Origin: Prochlorococcus marinus XMU1405
Lineage (GTDB): Bacteria > Cyanobacteriota > Cyanobacteriia > PCC-6307 > Cyanobiaceae
DNA: 64,000 nucleotides
NCBI RefSeq assembly: GCF_017696275.1
Contig: NZ_JAAORF010000001.1
Coordinates: forward strand, 62,001 to 126,000
Direction: 5' to 3'
Position numbers and translations under genes: made by a program
The notes under the pieces: generated by a model
Told to the model about the DNA's origin: nothing
Database searches by the model: none
Seen by the model: the letters and a program-made list of their open reading frames with translations, nothing else
In this document: piece by piece, positions 35,822-45,065 of the stretch
Layout of the letters: each line of letters starts with the position of its first letter
How positions within the stretch are numbered: position 1 is the first letter of the stretch

Positions 35822-36205
35822 TTGGAATTAAGAACAAAAATTGTTTCAGCGGTTATAAGATCTCTCAAATTGCCGCCAAGGTTTCGTTTGAAAATGGTCA
35901 AAGAAGAACCAGTGAGACTTGAACTAAGCCTTACTCCTTCTTACGGTAAAAATCCAGTTATTGTTGGTATAGTTGAATCTTTAGACTTAGTCGCGCGAAG
36001 AGATAGAGAAGGTAGACTCCCTAGAGATCTTCAAGGGACTTGGGACTGGACAGTAAGACATGGAAAAGTTAGTACTGGAGGTTGGAATCCCATGTTAAAA
36101 GAAGCATTGCAAACAATGTTTGATACAGGATTGCCAGCCATTGTATATGAGGAATTAACTGGAGATGAGTATCGACCTGTTGATGGTGTAAGACATGTTA
36201 AATAA
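35822..36205 (+). CDS. Conserved cyanobacterial protein, unknown function
   Basis: This 127-residue soluble protein begins at a TTG (35822). It has notable conserved-looking blocks, GIVESLDLVARRDREGR, LPRDLQGTWDWTVRHGK and GLPAIVYEELTGDEYRPVDG. The high Arg content and Trp residues suggest a compact fold. I recognise it as a typical conserved cyanobacterial hypothetical but cannot name a domain. It pairs with the DUF2973 gene upstream. Confidence 0.8.
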   Translation: MELRTKIVSAVIRSLKLPPRFRLKMVKEEPVRLELSLTPSYGKNPVIVGIVESLDLVARRDREGRLPRDLQGTWDWTVRHGKVSTGGWNPMLKEALQTMFDTGLPAIVYEELTGDEYRPVDGVRHVK

Positions 36206-36274
36206 ATAATTTATTATTTTTCATAAAATCTTCCTTAAAACGTTAAAATAATTTGATAGATGATCTAGTTAATT

Positions 36275-36421
36275 ATGAATAAAGACAATCAACCAAGATT
36301 CGGCTTTGTAAATTTTGCAGAAACTTGGAATGGCCGTATGGCAATGATGGGTATTTTGATTGGTCTTGGTACTGAACTAATTACTGGACAAAGTATTCTT
36401 AGACAAATTGGAATAGGTTAG
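36275..36421 (+). CDS. High-light-inducible (Hli/Scp) protein, minimal form
   Basis: A 48-residue frame from ATG 36275 has the complete Hli helix FAETWNGRMAMMGILIGLG. The E-x-x-N-G-R-x-A-M chlorophyll-binding motif is intact and only a short, mostly polar N-terminus precedes it. It should bind chlorophyll a as a dimer or with partners in the thylakoid membrane and respond to light stress. Its stop is four bases from the end of the convergent zinc-ribbon protein gene. Confidence 0.95.
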   Translation: MNKDNQPRFGFVNFAETWNGRMAMMGILIGLGTELITGQSILRQIGIG

Positions 36422-36425
36422 TATT

Positions 36426-36767
36426 TTACTTTACTTCTTCTGCTTTCACTTCAATAGTACTTTCACTAGGCTTTTTATCTAATTGATTTTTCTTATTTAT
36501 ATTCTCTAAATCTGCACCGCAAGTCATGCAGGTTTCACTTAAACCTAATGATATTGCCCCACAAGTACTGCATTTATTGATTTTAGATTTGTAAGAGTTA
36601 AAACCTATAAACACTAAAACTAATAATAGAAAAGGAATTAAGAACAAAAGAAGCAGGATATTTCCAACAAAGTTAATGAAAAAGTTAAATCCAAAAATTG
36701 GAATAACTAAAAGCATGATTAATGAGTAGGTAAGAAGATTTTTATTAGCTCTAAGAAAATAATTCAT
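36426..36767 (-). CDS. Membrane-anchored zinc-ribbon protein
   Basis: The 113-residue protein has two hydrophobic helices (about residues 12-32 and 36-56). A CxxC-x10-CxxC zinc-ribbon follows, with Cys66, Cys69, Cys80 and Cys83. The C-terminal tail is acidic and Lys-rich. The architecture suggests a membrane-tethered zinc module; function is unknown. It lies 11 bases downstream of the YihY gene and may be co-transcribed. Confidence 0.8.
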   Translation of the reverse strand: MNYFLRANKNLLTYSLIMLLVIPIFGFNFFINFVGNILLLLFLIPFLLLVLVFIGFNSYKSKINKCSTCGAISLGLSETCMTCGADLENINKKNQLDKKPSESTIEVKAEEVK

Positions 36768-36778
36768 CTTGATTATTC

Positions 36779-37693
36779 TTATCTATAATTTCTTTTTTTA
36801 TTTACTAACGTCATACTAGCAATAACGACGCTCCAACACTGTCCAAAATATAAAATCACTCCTAATAGCCATACCCACAAAGTAAGTACAAGAAAACCTC
36901 CAATAAAACCGTATGCTTGAAATCTTACTCCAAGTGAGAGAATACTTTTACTTACTGCAAGGTTTAAAGTGGTAAGACCAATTCCAATAAGGAAAGATCC
37001 TGGTAAAAGTGGTTTTAGTGGAACTTTCCTACTGGGTAAGAGGGCTTGTAATAAAAGAGCCATTAAAGAAAATCCAATTAGTGGTATTGCAAACTGACCA
37101 ACTTGTAATAGCGGCAACTTTACTAATAAATCAGAAACAAGATTATTAGATTGTGAAAGATTTTCTAAAACGTTACTTGGGATCATTCTAAGATTTGCAC
37201 TAATCTGGTCTAGTACCATTAAAAAACCAATAAAGAATACGATTAAAAAGGCTTCAATTCTATTTCTGAGAAACTTTGAAGCTTGTACTTTCCAAGCAGC
37301 ACTAACTTTTTTAGATGGAATTTCGTCTTCCCAAAGCCTATCTGAGCCTCTTTGAAGAGATAGATATGCATTTCCTGCTGTAAAAAGCAAAAACATAGCC
37401 CCTAGAATACCTGCCCCAAAACCTTGATCTATCAAATTAAATAATGTTGTTTCTACTAACTCAACTACTGAAGGAGGTAAAAGTTGAGCTGCAATAGAAA
37501 TTATTTGTTGATCTAATCCTTCTTGTTTTCCTAGGAACCATGAAGCTATGGAAAGAGAAATCAGAAGAATAGGAAAAAATGATTGAAGTGTGTAGTATGC
37601 AAATGCAGCGCTTAAATCAACACAATCAGATTTGCTCCATCGCTCACAGGCTCCCCATAAACTTTTCAGAATCCATGTTGAGCTTCTCTGCAT
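36779..37693 (-). CDS. YihY/BrkB family membrane protein
   Basis: The protein has about six membrane helices and the family segment SAAFAYYTLQSFFPILL near the start. WEDEIPSKKVSAAW and VWLLGVILYFGQCWS mark the YihY/UPF0761 (BrkB) family. The role is unclear; it was once misassigned as RNase BN. The open frame extends to a TTG at 37708, but the ATG at 37693 (304 residues) is more likely. Confidence 0.93.
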   Translation of the reverse strand: MQRSSTWILKSLWGACERWSKSDCVDLSAAFAYYTLQSFFPILLISLSIASWFLGKQEGLDQQIISIAAQLLPPSVVELVETTLFNLIDQGFGAGILGAMFLLFTAGNAYLSLQRGSDRLWEDEIPSKKVSAAWKVQASKFLRNRIEAFLIVFFIGFLMVLDQISANLRMIPSNVLENLSQSNNLVSDLLVKLPLLQVGQFAIPLIGFSLMALLLQALLPSRKVPLKPLLPGSFLIGIGLTTLNLAVSKSILSLGVRFQAYGFIGGFLVLTLWVWLLGVILYFGQCWSVVIASMTLVNKKRNYR

Positions 37694-37783
37694 ATTAATT
37701 TTCTTCAAATATTTTATTTATTTACTAATTTTTATTGTATCTGATTAAGAAATTTTTCAAGCAATTATTTATTTATGATGCAA

Positions 37784-38584
37784 CTATTTTTCCAATAATA
37801 AATTCCCCCATGGCTTTAAAATTTCAACTTTTTCCATAGATCTACAAGCAATTAATGGAAAATTAACATCACTCAAGTCTCCTCCTGAAACTAAATTCAA
37901 AGGATTTGTTTCTAACCACTCTATAGAGCAATTTAGTTCTTCTAATAGCAGCCAGGCCGCTGCAATATCCCATATCTTGGGAGTTGATTCTATGGCTCCG
38001 AAAGTTTGTCCCATTGCTACACTCGTTAGATTTAAACTCGATACACCTAAGAGTCTGATTTTTCCAGGAAATACTGAATTTGGTTTTTTTTGTAAAATTT
38101 TTATAGATCTACTACACAAAGAAATACATTCACTTTGATGATTATTTTGTTTGGGATCTATTTTCTGGTTATTTAACCAAACCCCTTTACCTTTAATTGA
38201 TACAAACTTTTTTTTCAATGTAGGAATTATTAAAAAAGAAGATTGTGGTTTGCCATCAACAAACCTTGCCACTGATATAGACCAGTAAGGAATGCCCGCA
38301 GCAAAATTTGTTGTCCCATCTAGTGGATCAACCACCCAATAAGCCTTTGAGTTTGGAATTAACTTTTGCCCTTCTTCACTAAGGACGCCTTCACCTGGAG
38401 CTATTGAAGCTAGCCCATCTACGATTGTTTGGTCACTCCACAAATCACAACTTGTTAATAATGATCCGTCTGCTTTATTGCTGGCACTAATATTGCCAAA
38501 ATCTTTTATCTGGCGCTGACTAACTAATTCAAATAAAGAATCTAATTCACCTAATTGCTTATTAGTTAAATTTGATGGATTCAT
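37784..38584 (-). CDS. Inositol monophosphatase family protein
   Basis: The protein of 266 residues carries the family signatures WVVDPLDGTTNFAAGIPYW (metal site) and WDIAAAWLLLEE. The Mg-dependent phosphatase family includes IMPase, FBPase/SBPase-like and HisN enzymes, so the substrate cannot be fixed from sequence alone. The start is ATG 38584; the extension to TTG 38599 would overlap the TolC gene. It is part of a minus-strand run with the TolC and TIGR03279 genes. Confidence 0.93.
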   Translation of the reverse strand: MNPSNLTNKQLGELDSLFELVSQRQIKDFGNISASNKADGSLLTSCDLWSDQTIVDGLASIAPGEGVLSEEGQKLIPNSKAYWVVDPLDGTTNFAAGIPYWSISVARFVDGKPQSSFLIIPTLKKKFVSIKGKGVWLNNQKIDPKQNNHQSECISLCSRSIKILQKKPNSVFPGKIRLLGVSSLNLTSVAMGQTFGAIESTPKIWDIAAAWLLLEELNCSIEWLETNPLNLVSGGDLSDVNFPLIACRSMEKVEILKPWGNLLLEK

Positions 38585-38586
38585 CT

Positions 38587-40008
38587 TTATATATTGCAAA
38601 TAGATGTATTATTTTTAATTTTATTATTTTCTAAACAAGTATTACTTATTTCTAGAAAAGTTAATCTTTCTAATTCATCTAAATTCAGATTGTAATTATA
38701 AAGAGCATTAATATTTTTTGATTTCGCGTTACTCAATTCAGTTTGTCTGACAAGAACATCCTTTAGAGTTGATATACCAACATCATATCTAAGTCTAGAA
38801 AGCCTTACAGACTCTTTACTAGATTCAATTTCTTTTAGAGATGAAATTATTTTTTCTTCATTCAATTTCAGATTTAAATAGGCTTTACTAATATTTGTAG
38901 TTAAAACATTTTTCAGATTTTTAAAGGCATATTTTTCAGATTTTGCATCTGCTATTTTTGAATTATAAGATTTCTTATTCTGTCCTCCATTAAATATACT
39001 CCATGCGAAATTGAGACTTATTGTATTTGTATAGTCAGATCCAGTTTTTTCAGAGTCAATATTAGTAGATAATGAGTCACCCCTAGAAAATGTGCTAGAG
39101 AGTGTGTTGCTAATATAAATATTTGGCTTATTTTGAGATAAAAAACTTTTTGCTTGACTCTTTTTAATAGATTCTTGTAGAAGAATGTTTTTTAAGGAAA
39201 GATTTTGATCTAAGCCTGTATTAATGTTTTTATTCAATTTATGATTCCAAAAACCTATTATATTTTGCTCATTACTAATTTCAAAATCTCCCTCTAAGTT
39301 AAGAACCTCTTTGAGGGAAATTTTATTGATTTCATGTTCAATTTTCTTTTCATTAAGAGATTGTTTATCTCGAGATAATTGAGCTTCTGCCTCAAGAACT
39401 TCAAATTTTGTACCGACTCCTGAATCTAACTTTGCCTTAGCGTTATCTAAACTTGTAAATGACAAATCAAGTGCAAATTTTTTATTTTGAATATCCTGAT
39501 ATGATTTCTGGTATTTGTGATACCTTTTTCTTGCTTCTTGAATTAAATCTTTCTTTTTAATCTCATAATTATTTTCTGCAATTTTGTAATTATCATTGGC
39601 AATTTCAATTTCCGATCCTCTAACAGGGTCGATTAAGTCCCATTTAATAGTGAGAGAAGGATTAGCTGTAAATTGTGATGTTTTTAAAGTTTCTGAATTA
39701 CTGTTATATGTTTTACCTGATGTATATTTCGGTAATCCATTCGCTTGAAAATCCAAAGATGGATATTTTTGAGCAATCTGACTTGAGAGATTAAATTTTG
39801 CAGAAGTCACTAAATTTTCAAGTGATTTTAACTCTTGATTATCTAAGACAATTAGATCTATTTCTTTATAACTAATAAAAGGCTTATTTGATTTTTCTTC
39901 TAAAACTTTATCTATATTGTTTTTGGTTTCTCTCGCAATTACATTTGAGGGGTTGATATTTAGTGCAAAAGGCAAAATTAGGAACGGGCTTATTACTTTT
40001 CTAAGCAT
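38587..40008 (-). CDS. TolC-family outer membrane efflux protein
   Basis: A 473-residue protein from ATG 40008, with a signal-peptide-like N-terminus (VISPFLILPFALNINPSNVIA). Two outer-membrane-efflux repeats have the characteristic long coiled helices and internal repetition, such as KQSLNEKKIEHEINKISL and SSKESVRLSRLRYDVGIST. It should form the trimeric outer-membrane exit duct for type I secretion or RND/MFS/ABC pumps. The 40041 extension uses a TTG and is less likely. The start overlaps the TIGR03279 stop by eight bases. Confidence 0.93.
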   Translation of the reverse strand: MLRKVISPFLILPFALNINPSNVIARETKNNIDKVLEEKSNKPFISYKEIDLIVLDNQELKSLENLVTSAKFNLSSQIAQKYPSLDFQANGLPKYTSGKTYNSNSETLKTSQFTANPSLTIKWDLIDPVRGSEIEIANDNYKIAENNYEIKKKDLIQEARKRYHKYQKSYQDIQNKKFALDLSFTSLDNAKAKLDSGVGTKFEVLEAEAQLSRDKQSLNEKKIEHEINKISLKEVLNLEGDFEISNEQNIIGFWNHKLNKNINTGLDQNLSLKNILLQESIKKSQAKSFLSQNKPNIYISNTLSSTFSRGDSLSTNIDSEKTGSDYTNTISLNFAWSIFNGGQNKKSYNSKIADAKSEKYAFKNLKNVLTTNISKAYLNLKLNEEKIISSLKEIESSKESVRLSRLRYDVGISTLKDVLVRQTELSNAKSKNINALYNYNLNLDELERLTFLEISNTCLENNKIKNNTSICNI

Positions 40009-41413
40009 TTTTTGAAGTATTAGTTTTATTAGATTTTCCAATCAGAGTATCTATAATATCATTAGAATCATCAAGAACGTGAATACGAGTACCCAATTGA
40101 TTTTCTACTTCTTTGATATTTTTATCATCTAAAAATAAATCAGTATTAACTTTTAACATTATTGATGGTATGTAGATAGCTTCTCCTAAATCCTTATTTT
40201 GTAGACCTGAAATTAGATCTTCACCAGTTAGGAGTCCAGTAACGACTTGCTCTTGTCCCCAATAAATACTTGGTAAACCATATAGATTAATTTTTAATCC
40301 TTCAATTAAGTTCAATTTTTTAACTGAAGGAGTTAGCGCTTCATAAACTAACTTACCAACAATCCAACTAACTTTTTTTGGCTTTTTTATTTTTTTGGGT
40401 AATTTTTTAGTCTTCTCATTTATATTTTTTAAAAAGCTTCTAATTGAGCCAACTCCATTAGATTCTTGTGGCATATTTTCGTAGGTTTTGTAACTAGGCA
40501 AATTTCTACCAGCGATTAAATACCATTCGTCTGCTAGCCAACAAAAACGAGTTCCAAGATTTCTCTGTAATGAAGCTTGTATTTTTTCTACTTGTTCAAT
40601 TGTTTTTAAAGCGTATTCTGAGCTTATTGATTGTAATCCATCATTTTCAGGTCTAAATTTTGTAAGTCCTACAGGAACTATTGCAACTGATAGTACTGTT
40701 TGGGAAGTTTTTTTGTAGAATTCAGCAAGCTCAAAAATTGATTTCTCCAGAATCTCCCTGTCATTAATATTGGGACAAACAACAATTTGAGCATGTATTT
40801 GAATAGAATTTTTTTCAAACCAGGAAATTTGATCAAGAATTACTCCAGCTTTTTTATTTTTTAATAATTTTTTTCTAGTAGTAGGATCAGTGGCATGAAC
40901 TGAAATAAAAAGTGGGGATAGTTTTTGAGTAGCAATTCTTTCCCAGTCTTCTTTTTTTAAATTCGTAAGGGTTAAATAAGAACCATAGAGGAAACTTAAT
41001 CTATAATCATCATCTTTTATATAAAGACTTTTTCTTTTACCGCTTGGCTGTTGATCTATAAAACAAAATGGACATCTATTATTGCATTGCTTGATTGAAT
41101 CGAATAATGCATCTTTAAAATTAATACCTAAATTAATGTCTTGATCTTTTTCAATACTTATATTGTGAATTTCTTGATTTTTATCTAGAACTGATATGTC
41201 TAAAATTTCTTCACTAATGAGAATTTGATAATCAATTAAATCTCTTGGTTTTTTCCCATTAATGCTAATAATTGAATCACCTGATTCAAATCCTATTTCT
41301 TGAGCAATGGAATTAGCTTCAATACTTTCAATTTCTGCAGGACTTACTTTATAGGTAAGGTTAGGAACTAAAAGATCATCGGAATCTTGATTATAATTAA
41401 GTTCTTGCCACAC
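40001..41413 (-). CDS. Radical-SAM Fe-S oxidoreductase, cyanobacterial TIGR03279 family
   Basis: The 470-residue protein has an N-terminal PDZ-like domain (about residues 22-90, AQEIGFESGDSIISINGKKP). A radical-SAM cluster motif follows, C110-N-N-R-C114-P-F-C117. The long C-terminal DUF512 region is typical of TIGR03279, a family named FeS-containing cyanobacterial-specific oxidoreductase. The reaction is unknown. Conservation throughout cyanobacteria suggests a housekeeping role. The start is GTG at 41413. The TolC gene begins within its last eight bases. Confidence 0.92.
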   Translation of the reverse strand: MWQELNYNQDSDDLLVPNLTYKVSPAEIESIEANSIAQEIGFESGDSIISINGKKPRDLIDYQILISEEILDISVLDKNQEIHNISIEKDQDINLGINFKDALFDSIKQCNNRCPFCFIDQQPSGKRKSLYIKDDDYRLSFLYGSYLTLTNLKKEDWERIATQKLSPLFISVHATDPTTRKKLLKNKKAGVILDQISWFEKNSIQIHAQIVVCPNINDREILEKSIFELAEFYKKTSQTVLSVAIVPVGLTKFRPENDGLQSISSEYALKTIEQVEKIQASLQRNLGTRFCWLADEWYLIAGRNLPSYKTYENMPQESNGVGSIRSFLKNINEKTKKLPKKIKKPKKVSWIVGKLVYEALTPSVKKLNLIEGLKINLYGLPSIYWGQEQVVTGLLTGEDLISGLQNKDLGEAIYIPSIMLKVNTDLFLDDKNIKEVENQLGTRIHVLDDSNDIIDTLIGKSNKTNTSKNA

Positions 41414-41600
41414 AATTAAATTCCAAATATTCTTCTTTATATTTATTCTAAACTCATTTATGTCTCAAAGTGTATTAAATACTTTTAAAATAGTAAATAT
41501 AGTAGTGAAATTAAGGGCCATTAATTTATTAAAATATGGCATTCGCGGTTTTTTAAAACACGATCTAAATTACTTAAAAACCTAATAAAATTTTTATTCA

Positions 41601-42368
41601 TTGAAAGAATTAATTACAAAAAATTTAGAAGTGAAGGATAAATCTAACTACGAATTACATAAAAAAGTTGAACCATATGAAAGTACTTTTTTATCAAGGC
41701 CAATTTATTTAAGATTATGGTCTTCTTTTTTCGTAATTTTACCTATATTTGTTCAAGCTCCTTGGGTTAGATTAGAACCAATTAGTGCGCTTTGTTTTAC
41801 TTTTGTAATTCTCTTAGGAGTTTTCGTTTTATACAAAAAACAATCAAATAAATGGTTTATAGTCAGTTCATTATTACTTGGTGTGTCAGGAAGTTGGCTT
41901 GGTGGATGTTTGTTCTGGGGATGGCTAAGTCCATTTCCTATACTTCACATCCCTGTTGAAGCGGTAGTTCTCCCTTTAGCTTTAATTGGAATTGGTACTA
42001 ATTGGAAAATTGCCTCTAGTTTTTATATCTCTTCTTTATTTGGAACTGCAGTTACTGACATTACAATATTTTTAATTGGAATAATGGATGAATGGAGAGA
42101 GGTAATTTCAGCAGATTCAGAAACTGCACCTTTAATTCTTCAAAAAACCTCAGAGAATCTTCTTCAAATTAAATCATTATCTATTATTGTTTTTGTTGCA
42201 CTTTTGCTTTGGTTTATTTCAAAAGAAATTTTTGATTCTGCAACTACTAATACTATTAATGGCAAAGCACTTTTGGTTTCCAGTTATGTAATTCAAACGA
42301 CACTAATTGTTGATGGTATGTTTATTGTTTTAGCAATTCTGCAACCAACTTTTAGTGGATTGGTTTAA
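41601..42368 (+). CDS. DUF3120 family membrane protein
   Basis: The 255-residue integral membrane protein has about six to seven helices and the family stretch GSWLGGCLFWGWLSPFPILHIPVEA. It starts at TTG 41601. Its stop overlaps the ATG of nadB by one base (TAATG), so translation is probably coupled. The family is cyanobacterial and its function is unknown. The coupling to NAD biosynthesis is suggestive but unexplained. The 187-base upstream gap contains no gene and should hold the promoter. Confidence 0.9.
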   Translation: MKELITKNLEVKDKSNYELHKKVEPYESTFLSRPIYLRLWSSFFVILPIFVQAPWVRLEPISALCFTFVILLGVFVLYKKQSNKWFIVSSLLLGVSGSWLGGCLFWGWLSPFPILHIPVEAVVLPLALIGIGTNWKIASSFYISSLFGTAVTDITIFLIGIMDEWREVISADSETAPLILQKTSENLLQIKSLSIIVFVALLLWFISKEIFDSATTNTINGKALLVSSYVIQTTLIVDGMFIVLAILQPTFSGLV

Positions 42369-44035
42369 TGCTTAGACTTCCTTTTTCGCAAGAACCTATT
42401 TCTATTAATAATTGGGATGTAATCGTTATAGGTGCTGGAGCTGCAGGTCTTATGACTTGTCTTGAATTGCCTGCAAATTTAAAAGTCCTTCTTTTAAATA
42501 GAAATACCAGCAAGATATCTTCTAGTAGATGGGCACAAGGAGGAATAGCATCTGTTGTTAGACAAGATGATTCATTTGATCTTCATGCTGATGATACTTT
42601 AAAAGCTGGGGACGGATTATGTGATTATCAAGCAGTTGAAATGCTGGTTAAAGAAGCTCCAGGTTGTGTCGAAAGGTTGCAGAATTTAGGTATGATTTTT
42701 GATCAAAGTTCTGATCAACTAGCTACAACTTTAGAAGCTGCCCATTCTCGAAGAAGAGTATTGCATGTAAAAGATCGTACTGGAAGAGCATTAGTTGAAG
42801 TTTTAGAAGATCATGTTGAAAATAAAAAAAATATTCTTCACTGTAGAGGTGTAAGAGTAACCGAACTTCTTATAGAAAATGAAGAATGCAAAGGAGTTCA
42901 GGTTCTTGATGGAGCAAATTTATATTGGATTCAATCGAGAGCAGTTGTTTTAGCTACAGGCGGGGGTGGCCATTTATTTACTAATACAACAAATCCTGCA
43001 CAATCTTCTGGAGAGGGGATTGCTCTTGCATGGAAAGCTGGTGCAGCTATCGAAGATTTAGAGTTTGTTCAATTTCATCCAACCGCTTTAAAATTTTATG
43101 GTGCACCTTGCTTTTTAATATCTGAGGCACTTAGAGGAGAAGGAGCTATCTTAGTTGATAAAAATGGTGAAAGTCCAGTTAAAAATCTTAAAAATCGTGA
43201 TTTAGCTACTAGAGATCAAGTAAGTAGAGCAATTATGAAAAATATGCATGATAATAATGTAGATCATGTCGGCTTAGATCTTAGGTATATTGATCCAGAA
43301 AAAATTGTTGAGCGATTTCCCACTATCCTAAGTCGATGTCAGGATTATGGGGTTAATCCTTTAAATGAGGTTATTCCGGTAGCTCCTGCAGCTCATTATT
43401 GGATGGGAGGTGTAAAAACAGATTTAAATGCTTCTTCTACACGAAAAGGATTATATGCTGTAGGAGAAGTTGCTTCTACTGGTGTGCATGGTGCTAATAG
43501 ATTGGCAAGTAATTCATTGATGGAATGTCTTGTTTTTGCAAGAAAAATGTCTTCAATTGTTTTGAATAACCCTTCTAAATTTGAAAAATGTGATAGATCA
43601 TTCCAAAAATTTGATATTCAAGACCCAAAAGAAGATCAAATTTCTCAAATTTCTGAAAAAATTGATGAATTGAGAAAACTATGTTGGTCAAATTTAGGTG
43701 TATCTCGAAACAAGGCAAATATGAGTAAATTTTTACATAATATTCAAGATGATATTTCTCAATTACAAAAAAATGCTTTACTAAGTTCTCTCGAAAAAAT
43801 AAAATTTCATCAAAAAATTAAACTTAGTGAGCGCAATAGAAGGGCACTTAATCTTTTACTTGATTTAAAGAATAGACAAATAACCACTATAACTTTGTTA
43901 AAAGCTTGTCTATTTAGAGAAGAGAGTAGAGGAGGCCATTATAGAGATGATTTTGCGGCTAAAGATAAAAATTGGAAATGCCATACTAGACAACAGTTAG
44001 ATCAAAAAATAAAAAAAAGATTTATTAAAAATTAG
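42368..44035 (+). CDS. nadB: L-aspartate oxidase
   Basis: The 555-residue flavoenzyme makes iminoaspartate, the first step of de novo NAD synthesis with NadA. The FAD fold is VIVIGAGAAGLMT (residues 18-30). Active-site and substrate segments include SRWAQGGIASV, EFVQFHPTAL and the AHYWMGG and HGANRLASNSLMECLVF motifs. The C-terminal helical domain is complete, so the length is normal. Its start overlaps the DUF3120 stop. It overlaps the convergent VKOR gene by 11 bases at the 3' end. Confidence 0.97.
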   Translation: MLRLPFSQEPISINNWDVIVIGAGAAGLMTCLELPANLKVLLLNRNTSKISSSRWAQGGIASVVRQDDSFDLHADDTLKAGDGLCDYQAVEMLVKEAPGCVERLQNLGMIFDQSSDQLATTLEAAHSRRRVLHVKDRTGRALVEVLEDHVENKKNILHCRGVRVTELLIENEECKGVQVLDGANLYWIQSRAVVLATGGGGHLFTNTTNPAQSSGEGIALAWKAGAAIEDLEFVQFHPTALKFYGAPCFLISEALRGEGAILVDKNGESPVKNLKNRDLATRDQVSRAIMKNMHDNNVDHVGLDLRYIDPEKIVERFPTILSRCQDYGVNPLNEVIPVAPAAHYWMGGVKTDLNASSTRKGLYAVGEVASTGVHGANRLASNSLMECLVFARKMSSIVLNNPSKFEKCDRSFQKFDIQDPKEDQISQISEKIDELRKLCWSNLGVSRNKANMSKFLHNIQDDISQLQKNALLSSLEKIKFHQKIKLSERNRRALNLLLDLKNRQITTITLLKACLFREESRGGHYRDDFAAKDKNWKCHTRQQLDQKIKKRFIKN

Positions 44036-44960
44036 AATCTCCTTGATAACCTGTTTTTATAACTAATTCATTCAAGTCTCTTGTACCACTTAAAATTTCT
44101 CCATTTATTTCCCAAGAAGGAAATCCACTTATTCCTTTCGTTTGGCATAGCTCATACTCATTATCTTTACCATCTCTAGCACATTCGACTACTTTTAATT
44201 TCCTAACTGCTTCTTTACCAAATAATTGTTTTTGATCATGGCAATGAGGACACCAGTATGCACTATACATAACAATATTGTTTTCACTTAAAAATTCTGC
44301 AAATTTTACTTTCTGGGGAGAGCTTGAAGTGGTAATTACTGGTGACATATTTTCAGTGGGGTTCTCAACATTAACAGCATTAGAGGGGTCAACGTTTGTT
44401 GACCAAATTAGGCCCCCTAATAGGACACTAATGGCTACTATGAAACCTCTAAAAATCATAGGTTCTCTACTTTCAAACTTTGCTCCAACCATAGAAATTA
44501 TAAAGATAGAAAACGATAAAATTGCTGAAAGTATACAAAAAAAACAATATGCTTGAATCTTAAAAAACATTATATTTATTAATAAAAAGCTAAATGTTGT
44601 TGACGCACATGAAATTAGAAATACTAACCACCATAAAAACTTATTTAGTTTTTCTTTTGGGGAAATTAAATTAAGCGAAAGTATTATTGTGATAACTAAT
44701 ATTGATAAATACGTTATAAATCCAGCTAATGAGAGAGGTATATTAACTTGATTGTTTTCAAATAAAGTACCCCAAGGACTATTTAAAACTGTTTCACAAC
44801 CATTTTGTATCCCTGGGCATGAAAGTGAAGTAAATAATCCCCAGTTTTTTAAAGTAATCGAACCTGTGTCAACTATGCCTATAGTGCTAAGAATTGCGAT
44901 TATGATTTTTGGCCATTTCAAATCCTTTTTATTAATTCTGTTTAAAGTCTTAAGGGCCAT
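44025..44960 (-). CDS. VKOR-thioredoxin fusion (thiol oxidase, LTO1/VKOR type)
   Basis: The 311-residue protein joins a four-to-five-helix VKOR domain to a thioredoxin-like domain. Loop cysteines are Cys48 and Cys55, the quinone-side CxxC is Cys139/Cys142 in YCFFC, and the thioredoxin motif is Cys237-P-H-Cys240. A further pair, Cys260/Cys272, lies in the thioredoxin domain. It should form disulfides in lumenal or periplasmic proteins and pass electrons to quinone. The plastid homologue LTO1 is needed for photosystem II assembly. All family cysteines are present. Confidence 0.95.
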   Translation of the reverse strand: MALKTLNRINKKDLKWPKIIIAILSTIGIVDTGSITLKNWGLFTSLSCPGIQNGCETVLNSPWGTLFENNQVNIPLSLAGFITYLSILVITIILSLNLISPKEKLNKFLWWLVFLISCASTTFSFLLINIMFFKIQAYCFFCILSAILSFSIFIISMVGAKFESREPMIFRGFIVAISVLLGGLIWSTNVDPSNAVNVENPTENMSPVITTSSSPQKVKFAEFLSENNIVMYSAYWCPHCHDQKQLFGKEAVRKLKVVECARDGKDNEYELCQTKGISGFPSWEINGEILSGTRDLNELVIKTGYQGDSNF

Positions 44961-45065
44961 ACAAAATGAAAGTTTGTTATTTACATTATCTATCCTAATA
45001 TTATCTTGGCATGAGAGTTATATCCGAAATGCTGTTTAAATCTTGTAATTCTTATTTTTCAAGTT